This document shows, in pieces, positions 16,022 to 25,030 of a stretch of 43,081 nt of DNA; position 1 is the stretch's first letter, and each line of letters starts with the position of its first letter. The DNA is from Verrucomicrobiota bacterium (GTDB lineage: Bacteria; Verrucomicrobiota; Verrucomicrobiia; Opitutales; Opitutaceae), in NCBI GenBank assembly GCA_947471035.1, contig CANIWJ010000020.1:1-43081 (forward strand), read 5' to 3'. The notes under the pieces were generated by a model. The model had not been told where the DNA came from. It searched no databases and worked only from the letters and a program-made list of their open reading frames with translations. A program made the position numbers and the translations under genes.

Positions 16022-17731
16022 ATGTTTCGTTTTCGCCATTTTGGAACCCGGCTTTTGTGCATCATCGTGGGCTTACTGGCAGTCGCGCAGCTCACGACGT
16101 TTTTCTTCGTGGCGCAGGCGAATCGGCGCAATGCCCTGGCTGCGGTCGAGCAGGCGCTGGATCGTGGCGCGCGTCAGTTCGAGGCGATCACGCGTGGGCG
16201 GCAGGCGGATCTGCTGCTGGCCGCCCGGATGTTGGCGGGCGACTACGCGTTGCGGCAGCTTTTCTTGCGGACGGATTTTAGCCGGGACACGGCGCGTTCC
16301 GCGTTGGCGTCCTATCAGGATCGTATCCAAGCTTCGTCGCTGATTATGCTTGAGCCGGAGGGCGGGTTGCTTGCTTCCACGCAGTCGGGCGAGACCAATG
16401 CGTTGGAGCCGTTTCGACGTTTGCGAAGTCTGGCCGAAATGGAACCGACTCAGGAGGCGGCCGGGTGGGGGTTCTTGGGCGAAATGGCGTTGAACCAGAT
16501 CGTCTTGGTGCCGCTTTACGCGCCGCATCCCGAGATCGCAGCTTGGATCGGAGTGGGGTTTCCCATCGATCGCGCCACGGCGGAAAATCTCAAGGATACC
16601 TCCAGTTTGGAGGTCACGTTTTTGACCCTGGGCGAGACACCGAGAGTGATCGCCTCCACCCTTGGCCCGGAACGCGCGGACGAACTGGCGCGACTGGCCC
16701 GGCCGGGAGGGGATATGGCCTTGGCGCGTATACGCTTGGGGGGCGAGGAGTATGTGAGTCGTTTTCGTCGGGTTGTCACCTCGACGGGGCATCCAGCGTG
16801 GGTCGTTTTACAACGGTCTCTTGAGGTCGAACTCGCACCAGCGCGGACACTGGAAAACGTGCTGGTGGCTTTTACGCTGGCCAGCCTGGCGATCGCCTTG
16901 CTGATCGGCTTGTTTTTGGCCCGCTCGATCAGCCGACCTGTCCGTAGGCTGGAAGAGCACACGCGGGTGATTGCGGGCGGGGACTATGCCACCGCGATTC
17001 ATTTGCCGAGGGCGGATGAACTCGGGCGGCTGGCCGAGGCGTTTAATGCTTTGAGCTCGGGTTTGGCGGAGCGGGACCGGGTGCGGGATTTACTGGATAA
17101 AAACGTGTCGCCCGAGGTCGCGGCCCGCTTGCTGCGCGACGGGGCGGCGCTCGGCGGCGAGGAGCGCGAGGTCACGGTGTTGTTTGCCGATTTGCGCGGG
17201 TTTACCCCGCTTTCCGAGGGGCTGCCGGCGCGCGAGTTGATCACCTTGTTGAACCGTTATCTCGACCGTATGAGCGCGGCGGTGGAGGCGCAGGGCGGGG
17301 TGGTGGACAAGTATATCGGCGACGAGATCATGGCGATTTTTGGCGCGCCGGTGGATTGTGCAGACTCGGCCGACCGGGCGGTGCGGGCGGCCTTGGCGAT
17401 GCGTGGCGCGCTGGCGGGGTTGAATGAGGAATTGGCTTCTGAAGGGCGGCCGCCGCTCGCCTTTGGCGTGGGTATCAACACTGCGTACGTCATCGCGGGT
17501 AACATCGGTTCGCGCCGGAGGCTGAACTATTCGGTGATTGGCGACGGGGTGAACCTTGCCGCGCGTTTGCAGCCGCTTACCCGTCGGGCCGAGTTCGCCA
17601 CCGATATCATCATCAGCGACTTCACCCGGGCGGCGCTACGCGGGCGTTATGCGTTGCGAGCGCTGGGCGACATCACGGTCAAGGGCAAGACCACCGCGTC
17701 GCATATCCACGCGGTGGATGCCGAGCTCTGA
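16022..17731 (+). CDS. Membrane-bound class III adenylate cyclase with extracytoplasmic sensor and HAMP
   Basis: A 569-residue receptor-type cyclase making cAMP. Order: TM1 (about 10-31), periplasmic sensor of about 245 residues (single-cache-like, with SSLIMLEPEGGLLAST and AAWIGVGFPIDRATA), TM2 (about 282-301), HAMP (SISRPVRRLEEHTRVIAGG...FNAL), then the catalytic domain from about 383. The metal aspartates are D390 (FADLRGF) and D434 (KYIGDEIMAIFG). The purine-site K430 and D508 fit adenine rather than guanine. The transition-state N511 and R515 lie in VNLAARL. All catalytic residues are present in one chain, so a homodimer should be active. Its neighbours suggest that it reads the state of the copper protein or barrel. 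Confidence 0.9.
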   Translation: MFRFRHFGTRLLCIIVGLLAVAQLTTFFFVAQANRRNALAAVEQALDRGARQFEAITRGRQADLLLAARMLAGDYALRQLFLRTDFSRDTARSALASYQDRIQASSLIMLEPEGGLLASTQSGETNALEPFRRLRSLAEMEPTQEAAGWGFLGEMALNQIVLVPLYAPHPEIAAWIGVGFPIDRATAENLKDTSSLEVTFLTLGETPRVIASTLGPERADELARLARPGGDMALARIRLGGEEYVSRFRRVVTSTGHPAWVVLQRSLEVELAPARTLENVLVAFTLASLAIALLIGLFLARSISRPVRRLEEHTRVIAGGDYATAIHLPRADELGRLAEAFNALSSGLAERDRVRDLLDKNVSPEVAARLLRDGAALGGEEREVTVLFADLRGFTPLSEGLPARELITLLNRYLDRMSAAVEAQGGVVDKYIGDEIMAIFGAPVDCADSADRAVRAALAMRGALAGLNEELASEGRPPLAFGVGINTAYVIAGNIGSRRRLNYSVIGDGVNLAARLQPLTRRAEFATDIIISDFTRAALRGRYALRALGDITVKGKTTASHIHAVDAEL

Positions 17732-17745
17732 GCCGGCGACTGCGG

Positions 17746-18480
17746 CTAGTCTTCGCGCGGACCGCGAACGACGCGGGTGTCGCACATGTAGTCGTGCAGA
17801 GTGCGTTTTTCCTCGTCGAAGGCGGCCATCACGTAGCCGGCGAAGAAAACCACGGTGCTAACGGTTTCGGAAAAGTAGCGCCCGATGATGCGTCCGACGC
17901 CGAGGCGGCCGCCGTCGGCGCGCACGACCCGCAGTCCGAGGATGCGTTTGCCCGGCGTGGCTTCGTGGCGGCGGATAAAGTAAACCGCGTAGGTGATCGC
18001 AATGAGCATATTGATCGGACCGGCGATCAGGAGCAGGCGCCAGACGCCCGGCCAGTCGGGGGGAGCGGGCAGGAGTCCGTCGAAAAAGAGAGTCGCCACG
18101 GCGCGCTCGACCAGAAGGCCGATGCTGTAGAGCACGATACCGTCGATTATTTTGGCCGAAAAACGCACCCAGAACCCGGCGTATTCGGGTGATTCCGAGG
18201 CCGCGCTTTGGCGGCGTGGTGAGACGGGCGTCCAGCCAGCGGCTGAGCCGGGGCGCGGGCCAAATGAGGACGGCGGATTAACGGGGAGGGGAGGGGGGGC
18301 GACGGGGACGGGCGGAGGCACGCCGAGCTCGGTTACGCGGTAGGCGGGCTCCCAAGCGGAGAGCCCGACGCGCCAGACCAGAGTGGATCCATCCAGCACG
18401 CCTTCGGCTACACGGGAGTCTAGTTCCTCGCGTTCCACCGGCCCGGTGCGCTGCCCGTCCTTTACGTAATACCATTTCAT
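17746..18480 (-). CDS. GYF_2-RDD fusion membrane protein
   Basis: A 244-residue protein from MKWYYVKDGQRTGPV at 18480. The start is supported by a weak AAGGTG ribosome site, one of the few in the window, and upstream codons lack family similarity. Residues 1-50 form a GYF_2 domain (WYYVKDGQRTGPV...LVWRVGLSAWEPA). A proline-rich linker of about 55 residues follows. The RDD domain has GFWVRFSAKIIDGIVLYSIG, two further helices, and TPGKRILGLRVV. The family's conserved Arg and Asp are present. RDD proteins are implicated in ion or small-molecule transport, while GYF domains bind proline-rich peptides. The substrate is unknown. It is convergent with the cyclase (14-bp gap) and divergent from the peptide-binding lipoprotein. 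Confidence 0.82.
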   Translation of the reverse strand: MKWYYVKDGQRTGPVEREELDSRVAEGVLDGSTLVWRVGLSAWEPAYRVTELGVPPPVPVAPPPLPVNPPSSFGPRPGSAAGWTPVSPRRQSAASESPEYAGFWVRFSAKIIDGIVLYSIGLLVERAVATLFFDGLLPAPPDWPGVWRLLLIAGPINMLIAITYAVYFIRRHEATPGKRILGLRVVRADGGRLGVGRIIGRYFSETVSTVVFFAGYVMAAFDEEKRTLHDYMCDTRVVRGPRED

Positions 18481-18557
18481 CTCGGCACCTTGTTGGTCGG
18501 CAGGGGCGTTTGGCAACCTGCGTTTGCCCTTTGGTTTTTAACCATTTTTCTCGGATC

Positions 18558-20189
18558 ATGCTAATACGATTCATCCTAGTCACCCTGTTGAGTTTGGCTG
18601 CGCTGATCGCCACGGGTTGTCGGCCTCGTCAAACCGCAGTCGAAACCGCGCGCGCGGATCAAACCCTGCTCTTGGGCAACGGTGCCGAGCCCGGCGACCT
18701 TGATCCGCATCTCGCCACTGCGTTCACCGAGTACAACGTCATCATCGCCTTGGGCGAAGGTCTTACCGCGATCGACGAAGCCACCGGTGAGCCCGTGCCC
18801 GCCGCCGCCGCTTCCTGGGAGGTATCGCCGGACCGTCTGCGCTACACGTTTCACCTTCGGCCCGAGGCGCGTTGGTCCAACGGCGAGCCGGTCACGGCGG
18901 CGGATTTCGTTTTTTCTTTCGAACGCATTCTCCGACCCACGCTCGCCTCGGAATACGCTTACATGCTGTTTCCCGTCCGCGGCGCTGAAGCGTTTAACGC
19001 TGGAAAAACCGCTGATTTCGCGAGCGTTGGAGTATCCGCTCCAGACGCTCGTACGCTGGTGGTCGAGTTGGCCCGGCCCACGCCGTATTTTCTCGGGCTG
19101 GTGGCGCATCAAGCGTGGTTTCCGGTTCATCCGCCCACGATTCTGAAGTTCGGTCGCATCGATGAGCGCGGCACGGCGTGGACCCGGCCGGAAAACTACG
19201 TCGGCAACGGTCCGTATCGGCTCGCAGTATGGGTGCCGAATGACCGCATCGAGGTCGTGCGCCACCCCTATCATTACACGGATTCGGCCGTGGGGCCGCG
19301 TCGCGTAGTCTTTTTCCCAACCGATAATATTCCTGCCGACGAAGCGGCCTATCGAGCTGGCCAGCGTCACGCCACCTACGACCTTTTGCCGGATCGCATC
19401 GCCACCTACCGAGCCCAGACGCCATCCCCGGTGCGGGTGGATCCGCTGCTGGAGACTCTTTATCTGCGCTTCAACACCACTCGTGCTCCGCTCGACGATA
19501 TCCGCGTGCGGCGCGCCTTGGCCTTGGCCATAGACCGCCAAGCCATCGCCACTTCGGTGCTCCAAGGGTCACGCTTGCCGGCCTCGCATTACACGCCGCC
19601 AGGAACCGGTGGATATCAGTCCGAGGCGGGCCAGTCCTATGATCCTGCGGCCGCTCGTGCATTTTTGGGCGCCGCTGGTTTTCCTGACGGGAAAGGGTTT
19701 CGCCGCTTGGAGGTCTTGATGAATACCGACGCGGTCAACACCCGCATCCTCGAAGCCATTCAAGCCATGTGGAAACGCGAACTGGGCATCGACGTGGCTC
19801 TGGTTTCACAAGATTTCCGAGTCTATCTGGATGCGATGAAGGGGCTGCGTTACGACGTCGCACGTGCCCGCTGGATCGGGGACTACAACGACCCCAATAC
19901 CTATCTCGACATGTTCGTTTCCGGTGGTGGCAACAACCAGACCGGCTGGTCCTCGCCCGCCTACGATCGTTTGATTGCCGAGGCGGCCAACGCCGCGACC
20001 CCTTCGGAGAGGCAGGCGCGATTTCAGGCCGCCGAGGCGCTTTTGCTGGAGGAGGCGCCGATTGCCCCGGTGGTTTTTGGCGCGCGCGTCCACTTGCTGC
20101 ATCCCGATGTGCAGAATTGGCGTCCGTCTTTACTCGGTGTGCGACGCTATCAAACCCTGCGCCTTGTTTCATCCGCGTCGTCGCAATAA
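18558..20189 (+). CDS. Oligopeptide-binding lipoprotein, OppA/DppA family
   Basis: A periplasmic solute-binding protein (SBP_bac_5) of 543 residues from MLIRFILVTLLSLAALIATGC. The lipobox-like ATGC marks lipid attachment to C21. Family blocks are present: LGNGAEPGDLDPHLATAFTEYNVI, the RLRYTFHLRPEARWSNGEPVTAADFVFSFERIL signature region, and VGNGPYRLAVW. RVRRALALAIDRQAI and the C-terminal WIGDYNDPNTYLDMF, which is typical of OppA, complete the set. No permease or ATPase genes accompany it, so it is an orphan binding protein that must use a transporter encoded elsewhere. A frame extension to 18510 is open but precedes the signal peptide. Confidence 0.9.
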   Translation: MLIRFILVTLLSLAALIATGCRPRQTAVETARADQTLLLGNGAEPGDLDPHLATAFTEYNVIIALGEGLTAIDEATGEPVPAAAASWEVSPDRLRYTFHLRPEARWSNGEPVTAADFVFSFERILRPTLASEYAYMLFPVRGAEAFNAGKTADFASVGVSAPDARTLVVELARPTPYFLGLVAHQAWFPVHPPTILKFGRIDERGTAWTRPENYVGNGPYRLAVWVPNDRIEVVRHPYHYTDSAVGPRRVVFFPTDNIPADEAAYRAGQRHATYDLLPDRIATYRAQTPSPVRVDPLLETLYLRFNTTRAPLDDIRVRRALALAIDRQAIATSVLQGSRLPASHYTPPGTGGYQSEAGQSYDPAAARAFLGAAGFPDGKGFRRLEVLMNTDAVNTRILEAIQAMWKRELGIDVALVSQDFRVYLDAMKGLRYDVARARWIGDYNDPNTYLDMFVSGGGNNQTGWSSPAYDRLIAEAANAATPSERQARFQAAEALLLEEAPIAPVVFGARVHLLHPDVQNWRPSLLGVRRYQTLRLVSSASSQ

Positions 20190-20196
20190 CCGCTAC

Positions 20197-20234
20197 ACGA
20201 CGGCTAAAGGCCCGCGTCGTTTGCCTCTTTTACT
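20197..20234 (+). terminator. Possible terminator after the peptide-binding protein gene
   Basis: A 6-bp stem, ACGACG (20197-20202) with CGTCGT (20215-20220), is followed by a T-rich tract (TTTGCCTCTTTTAC). It is weak, but it lies 7 bp after the stop and before the large TPR operon, where a boundary is expected. Confidence 0.35.
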
Positions 20235-20304
20235 TTTTCGAAGAAAAAAACCCAACGCTGTTCTTGACCCAATCTAACTCCAGCTACGATATGCCTCTTA
20301 CCCT

Positions 20305-23217
20305 ATGACGCAGCCTCGTCACCCCAACGGCTCCAGTAGCCGCTTGCGCATTCCCCTATCTCTTGCCGCGTTCGTCTTCGCCGGCGCACACATGCAGGGG
20401 CAAGTCCCTACCATTCCTTTGGTTAACCAAGTAGCGGAGGTTGAACAGAACCTCTCGGCTAAAAAGCCCGCAGACGCGGTCGTTTTGCTTGATGAAATCA
20501 TAAAGCGCGCTCAAGCGGGCGAAGCACTCCCGCAGGGAGTGTCTTTGGAGAAGTTGTTACAAACGGCGGCAAACACCAATTTCCAGATCCAGAAATACGA
20601 CCGGGCGGCGGAACTCGGTCTAGCGTTGGAGAAACTCCCTAGCGTCGGACCAACGGTTTTGGCCGAAGCTCGCATGGTTACTGGCTTGTCCTTGGCGTTG
20701 CAGCAAAAGTATGCCGAGGCGGTTCTGATGTTTCAGAAGGTCGAGGATTCCAAAACCTACCGGGATAAAGCACTGCTTTACGGAGCGATGTCGGCTGCGC
20801 AAGCGGGGCAAATCCCCGTGGCTATAGAAACGTATAATCGGATGCTTGCCACATCCGCTCGTGATCGTGATTGGGCGGACGCCGCTTTGTCCTTGGTGGA
20901 TTTGCATTTGCGCTCTGGAAATATCGCGGACGCACGCCGCGTTCTGTCGTTTTTACGCGGTAATTTGGCCTTGGTGGACAACATCGCCGGCCTAAACATT
21001 CTTTCCCTCACACTCGGCGATGCCTTGATGAAGGCGGGCGATAACGCCGGGGCATTGGCCGCCTTTAGAAATGTTACCACGCGTGATGCGCTGATTGCGG
21101 ATCAAAAAAAGCGAATCGTCGCTTTGGAGCGGGCGCTTTCCCGTTACAAAGGCATGCAGCGTCCCTCGGCGACGGATGCAGATACCATCCGCCGTCTTAA
21201 TGCGCGTCTGGAACAAGCGAAATCATCCTTGGAGCAGGTTGAGAAATTGACCGGTTATGATGCCACGCTGCGTTACCGTCTCGCCTTCACTTTTCAGGAA
21301 CGCGGCGGGGCTTGGGAAGCCGCCCTGCTATTTGAGGACTTGATTGCGAACTACCCAGATTCCACCGAGCAAGAGAATGCGTATTTCGGTCTGGTGCGCG
21401 CCTACGCCGATGCGGCCCGCTTCGATAAAGTGGGGCAGGCGGTTGACCGGTTTGTACGCGCCTTCCCAAACTCCAAGTTCGGGCCGCAGGCGCTTTATCT
21501 GGCGGCGATGGCGGCAGGGCAGCGCCAAGATACGGGCGCGCAATTGAACTTCCTTTCCTTGGCCACGGATAAATTCCCCGGTTCCGATCTGGGTGAATCC
21601 CTGCAACTGATGAAGGCGAACACGCTCTTCACCTTAAATCGTTACACCGAGGCCAAAACGGTTGTCGTTGGTTACTCCAAGGAATTCCCAAGTGGTAAAT
21701 TTATCGAAGAGGCCAGGTATCTCGCTGCTATGGCCGACCTCGCTGAAGGTCGCGCCTCGGAGTCCGAGGTTCAGATTCAAGCTTACTTGAAGGATTATCC
21801 GGACGGGCGATTTGTGCCTGACGCTCGGTACCGTCTCGCCGCCGCTGCCTATGCCAAGCAAGACTTCAAGCTTTGCGCCGAGCTTTGCGCCAAGTGGTTA
21901 ACGGATTATCCACCCGAGCAACCGCAGCGTGGGGAAATCCATTCCCTCAATGCCGATGCCTTGGCCGGCTTGGACCGCCCCGGGGAGGCCATCCTCGCCT
22001 ACCACGAAGCGCTCAATCTTACCCTCTCCGATGAACAGCTTGGCTATGTGCTGGATGAGCTTACTCGTCTCTATCAGTCGCGGAAGGAATTTGATGCTGC
22101 GGTCGCCATGTGGTCGCAGTTTGCTGACGAGCACCCCGATCATCCTTTCGTGATCAATGCGGCTTACTGGATCAGCCGCATACGCACTCGGGAAGGAAAA
22201 CCCGACGAGGCCTTGGAGATGGTTTCCCAAATCACTCGACGTTATGTTAACGATCCAAGCCGAGGCGACGTCGAGCGTCTACTGATTGAGATCGCCTCCA
22301 CGATTGCTCGTCCGCCCCGGGTGAAAAAAGGTGAACCCAAGCCCGATCCGATTCCCGATCAGGTGCTCTATGCCCGAGCTGATCAGCTAATCCTGGACAA
22401 TCGCACGCGCTCTAACCCTACCGCTCAAGCTCGCTCTCTTTTCGTCCAATCAGAAATCGCTTCGATTCGTAAAAACGAGGCGCAAAAAAATGAAATTCTG
22501 AGTAAGATCGCCTCTAAATTCACTCCGGATCAGTTGCCTCCAGGTATTCTTGGCAAGGTGGGCGATGCTTTGATGGCTCAACGCCAACCTGAGTTAGCCA
22601 AGAAGTTCTACGAGGAAATCATCACCGCTCATCCCCGTTCGATTTTTGCTGATTACGGTTACGTCGGATTGGGAGAAATTGCTTTGCTCGATGGCGACGG
22701 AAATGACGCCTTGGGCCGGTTTAACGCCGCGATCGATGTCGCCGGTGCACGGTTTAAACTTAAGGAAGCCACTCTCGGCCGGGCCCGAGCCCAGTTGCTG
22801 AATGGCCGTCTAGAAGCCGCCAAGGCCCTTTTTGAAGAAGTCGCCGGCAACCGTAACTGGCGCGGTGAGGCGACGGCCGAGGCCCTTTACAACTTGGGAG
22901 AAATTTCTCTGCGCCGCAACACCCCGGAAGATCTGGCCAAAGCGCAAGCCCACTATCAACGCGTTTATCTTTCGTATAAACGCTTCGGACCTTGGGTAGC
23001 CAAAGCCTACCTGCGTTCTGCTGAGACCTTTGATAAACTCGGCCAAGTCCAAGAGGCGCTGACCACGGTTAATCGCTTTTTCAGCTTTCGTGAACTCGAG
23101 CAATATCCCGAATGGAAGCAAGCGGTCGCACTTAAACCACAGTTAGAGGCGCGCGTCCCGGCCGCCCCCGCCACCCCTGTTGACCGTCCCGCCACCCCGG
23201 CCCCCGCTAGCACATGA
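20305..23217 (+). CDS. Large secreted TPR protein at the head of the ExbB/ExbD operon
   Basis: A 970-residue periplasmic protein with a signal peptide (PLSLAAFVFAGAHMQGQ, about 16-33) followed by a long solenoid of tetratricopeptide repeats. Typical units are NYPDSTEQENAYFGLVRAYA, KEFPSGKFIEEARYLAAMAD and KDYPDGRFVPDARYRLAAAAYA. The 'YPdg/s' turn followed by ARY is the pattern of BamD/CpoB (YbgF)-like repeats. A short coiled-coil segment (TIRRLNARLEQAKSSLEQVEKL) lies near residue 300, and the tail is Ala/Pro-rich. CpoB of the Tol-Pal system is a much smaller relative in style, and this protein could be the scaffold of an analogous machine. It overlaps the next gene by ATGA, so the pair is coupled. 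A 5-codon frame (MPLTL) ends on its start codon but is probably incidental. Confidence 0.85.
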   Translation: MTQPRHPNGSSSRLRIPLSLAAFVFAGAHMQGQVPTIPLVNQVAEVEQNLSAKKPADAVVLLDEIIKRAQAGEALPQGVSLEKLLQTAANTNFQIQKYDRAAELGLALEKLPSVGPTVLAEARMVTGLSLALQQKYAEAVLMFQKVEDSKTYRDKALLYGAMSAAQAGQIPVAIETYNRMLATSARDRDWADAALSLVDLHLRSGNIADARRVLSFLRGNLALVDNIAGLNILSLTLGDALMKAGDNAGALAAFRNVTTRDALIADQKKRIVALERALSRYKGMQRPSATDADTIRRLNARLEQAKSSLEQVEKLTGYDATLRYRLAFTFQERGGAWEAALLFEDLIANYPDSTEQENAYFGLVRAYADAARFDKVGQAVDRFVRAFPNSKFGPQALYLAAMAAGQRQDTGAQLNFLSLATDKFPGSDLGESLQLMKANTLFTLNRYTEAKTVVVGYSKEFPSGKFIEEARYLAAMADLAEGRASESEVQIQAYLKDYPDGRFVPDARYRLAAAAYAKQDFKLCAELCAKWLTDYPPEQPQRGEIHSLNADALAGLDRPGEAILAYHEALNLTLSDEQLGYVLDELTRLYQSRKEFDAAVAMWSQFADEHPDHPFVINAAYWISRIRTREGKPDEALEMVSQITRRYVNDPSRGDVERLLIEIASTIARPPRVKKGEPKPDPIPDQVLYARADQLILDNRTRSNPTAQARSLFVQSEIASIRKNEAQKNEILSKIASKFTPDQLPPGILGKVGDALMAQRQPELAKKFYEEIITAHPRSIFADYGYVGLGEIALLDGDGNDALGRFNAAIDVAGARFKLKEATLGRARAQLLNGRLEAAKALFEEVAGNRNWRGEATAEALYNLGEISLRRNTPEDLAKAQAHYQRVYLSYKRFGPWVAKAYLRSAETFDKLGQVQEALTTVNRFFSFRELEQYPEWKQAVALKPQLEARVPAAPATPVDRPATPAPAST

Positions 23218-24050
23218 GCCCTCGACGTCCTTACTTCTTCGCGTTTCGCCCTTTGACTTGGGTGTTTGCCGCCTTGGCCTTGGCCTCGGCAGCGCACGCT
23301 CAACGCTACATCCTCAAAAACGGAAATCCACTGAACGCTGCGGATGTCACCTTGGCCTCCGGCTTTCTCGTTCAGCAGATTCCCTCACCCGGCGGGGGGA
23401 CCGTTGAGAAACGTTTCCCGCTGGCCGATATTGCCCGCCTCGATTTTCCCGAACCCGAGGCGCTAGATGCCGCCGATGAACTGGTTGCGGCTGGTAAGGG
23501 CGACGAAGCGCTGCAGTTGGTCGTGCCGATTTACCGGCAGTTCGCCCCCTTTGCAAAACTTCCCGGATCTTTCTGGCCACGTGCGGCGGAGCTCCGGCTA
23601 AAAGCACTGCTTCTCGGGACCGATGGCCCCGCGATTAGCAGTGCCGCCCGTGAACTTATGCAAAGCGGTCAGGGGCCGGATATTGTTGGCACCGCCAAAC
23701 TCGCATTGGCCCAGCTCGACGCCCGCGCAGACAAGGAATCCTTGGCCAATATAATGATCGAGGAGATTTTGCGCGAAGCCACTCCCTCTGTACAGGCCCG
23801 CGCTTGGCTCTTACGTGGTGATCTCGCCGCTAAACGCGCGGCCCATGCCGAGGCCTTGGAGGCTTATTTACGGATACCGGCTTTTTACGGTACAATCGAT
23901 GAGTTAATGCCTGCCGCGTTATTGGGCGCCGCTCGCGCCTACAAGGGCTACGGAGACGCTAACCGGGCTGAGCGCTCAGCTTTGGAACTTATTGATAATT
24001 ACCCGACTACGCTACAAGCCGATCAGGCCAAGAAAGAATTTAAACTCTGA
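23214..24050 (+). CDS. Secreted TPR-like protein of unknown function
   Basis: A 278-residue protein with a signal peptide ending at SAAHAQRY. A short N-terminal beta region (YILKNGNPLNAADVTLASGFLVQQI) precedes a helical repeat part from about residue 80 (DELVAAGKGDEALQLVVPIYRQFAPF, AKLALAQLDARADKESLANIMIEEIL). The C-terminal unit GAARAYKGYGDANRAERSALELIDNYPTT is a clear TPR hairpin pair. I do not recognise a named family. Coupling by ATGA to the large TPR gene and the 61-bp distance to exbB tie it to the energised complex, probably as a partner of the large solenoid. Confidence 0.8.
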   Translation: MSPRRPYFFAFRPLTWVFAALALASAAHAQRYILKNGNPLNAADVTLASGFLVQQIPSPGGGTVEKRFPLADIARLDFPEPEALDAADELVAAGKGDEALQLVVPIYRQFAPFAKLPGSFWPRAAELRLKALLLGTDGPAISSAARELMQSGQGPDIVGTAKLALAQLDARADKESLANIMIEEILREATPSVQARAWLLRGDLAAKRAAHAEALEAYLRIPAFYGTIDELMPAALLGAARAYKGYGDANRAERSALELIDNYPTTLQADQAKKEFKL

Positions 24051-24111
24051 CCCTTTTATCTTAATAAATCGATCATTACCCTCTTTTAACCTAATTTTTA
24101 ACCAACTCGTT

Positions 24112-24915
24112 ATGAAACGCATCCTTACCTTGGTCTCCCTAATCGCCGCTACCCCGCTGGCCCTGCTGGCGCAGGCCGCCGCTGCTCCTGCCCCCGCCGT
24201 CAAATCGGTGAGTTTGTTACAAGAGCTATCTTCGCCCTTCATATTACCCCTCTGGTTTTGCTCAGCGTTGATTGTATATCTGGTAATCGACATCTATCTT
24301 AAGAGTTCGGCCAAGCAATTCGTCCCTCCCGCCGACCTAGAGGCGGTTCGCACTTTTTTCCGCGCCGGTGATTATCACGGTGCCTATTCATGGTCCGCCG
24401 GTACGAGCGGCTCCGTGGCTTCAGTGGTCCATGCGGGTATCAAGCACTCCAACGAGGGTAAAACTGCGACCGAAGATGCCATGGGCGCGGCGATAATTGG
24501 TGAAAATGCCAAGTTTCAAAATAAAATCGCCTACCTTTCTGTTATCGGCGTTATCGCGCCGATGGTTGGTTTGACGGGAACGGTAGTCGGTATGATTCAG
24601 GCATTTGCAGCCATGGGCGCGGCCGGTGCCGCCGATCCTTCTAAACTGTCGGGCGCTATCGGCCACGTACTTCACGCCACGGCGGCTGGTCTTGCGGTGG
24701 CTATTCCTGCATTCGTATTTTATTATCTACTTCGTAATCGCGTGTCGCACCAGATCCACGAACTGACGGTGGTGGTTAACGATCTCTTCCGTAGCTATCC
24801 TTATGAACATCTCCAAGGTGTGGTCTTCGAAGGTGGCGAGCATGTGGCAGCGACTCCGAATTGGATCACTGGGGCGGCCCCGGTTGGTTCCGAAAGTAGC
24901 GAAGCCCAAGCGTAA
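24112..24915 (+). CDS. exbB: ExbB/TolQ/MotA-family proton channel subunit with signal peptide
   Basis: The pentameric inner-membrane channel that, with ExbD dimers, converts proton motive force into motion. It has 267 residues from MKRILTLVSLIAA. An N-terminal signal peptide (cleaved near LLAQA) precedes the first channel helix (PFILPLWFCSALIVYLVIDIYL, about 42-63), as in the long ExbBs of several phyla. The cytoplasmic domain contains AASVVHAGIKHSNEGKT-like helices. Helices 2 and 3 carry the diagnostic IAYLSVIGVIAPMVGLTGTVVGMIQAF and ATAAGLAVAIPAFVFYYLL, including the threonine/proline positions of the proton path. The frame is open to 23992, but those codons are not family-like. The leader is pyrimidine-rich and lacks a Shine-Dalgarno sequence. 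Confidence 0.9.
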   Translation: MKRILTLVSLIAATPLALLAQAAAAPAPAVKSVSLLQELSSPFILPLWFCSALIVYLVIDIYLKSSAKQFVPPADLEAVRTFFRAGDYHGAYSWSAGTSGSVASVVHAGIKHSNEGKTATEDAMGAAIIGENAKFQNKIAYLSVIGVIAPMVGLTGTVVGMIQAFAAMGAAGAADPSKLSGAIGHVLHATAAGLAVAIPAFVFYYLLRNRVSHQIHELTVVVNDLFRSYPYEHLQGVVFEGGEHVAATPNWITGAAPVGSESSEAQA

Positions 24916-24948
24916 TTTTTACTCAACCGTCTCCAACCAAGAACGCAT

Positions 24949-24985
24949 AACAGCCGCTCAAGCTAACGAGCTCGAAGGCTGTTTT
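24949..24985 (+). promoter_or_regulatory. Intra-operon hairpin between exbB and exbD
   Basis: AACAGCC (24949-24955) pairs with GGCTGTT (24977-24983), with an inner GCTC/GAGC stem and a following TTTT. It sits in the 115-bp gap, the largest inside the operon. It could be a leaky terminator or an RNA-processing site lowering ExbD relative to ExbB. No functional evidence is visible beyond structure and position. Confidence 0.4.
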
Positions 24986-25030
24986 GCTCTGGGATCTGAA
25001 GATTTCTTAAACCCTTAATCCCTTTTCTTT

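Noticed and set aside
17731..17747. Small AGCCG/CGGCT stem between the convergent cyclase and RDD genes as a terminator
   Set aside because: Only 5 bp and no T run on either strand.
20291..20308. Five-codon leader frame (MPLTL) ending on the TPR start codon
   Set aside because: It has no ribosome site, no regulatory codon pattern and no hairpin alternatives; probably chance.
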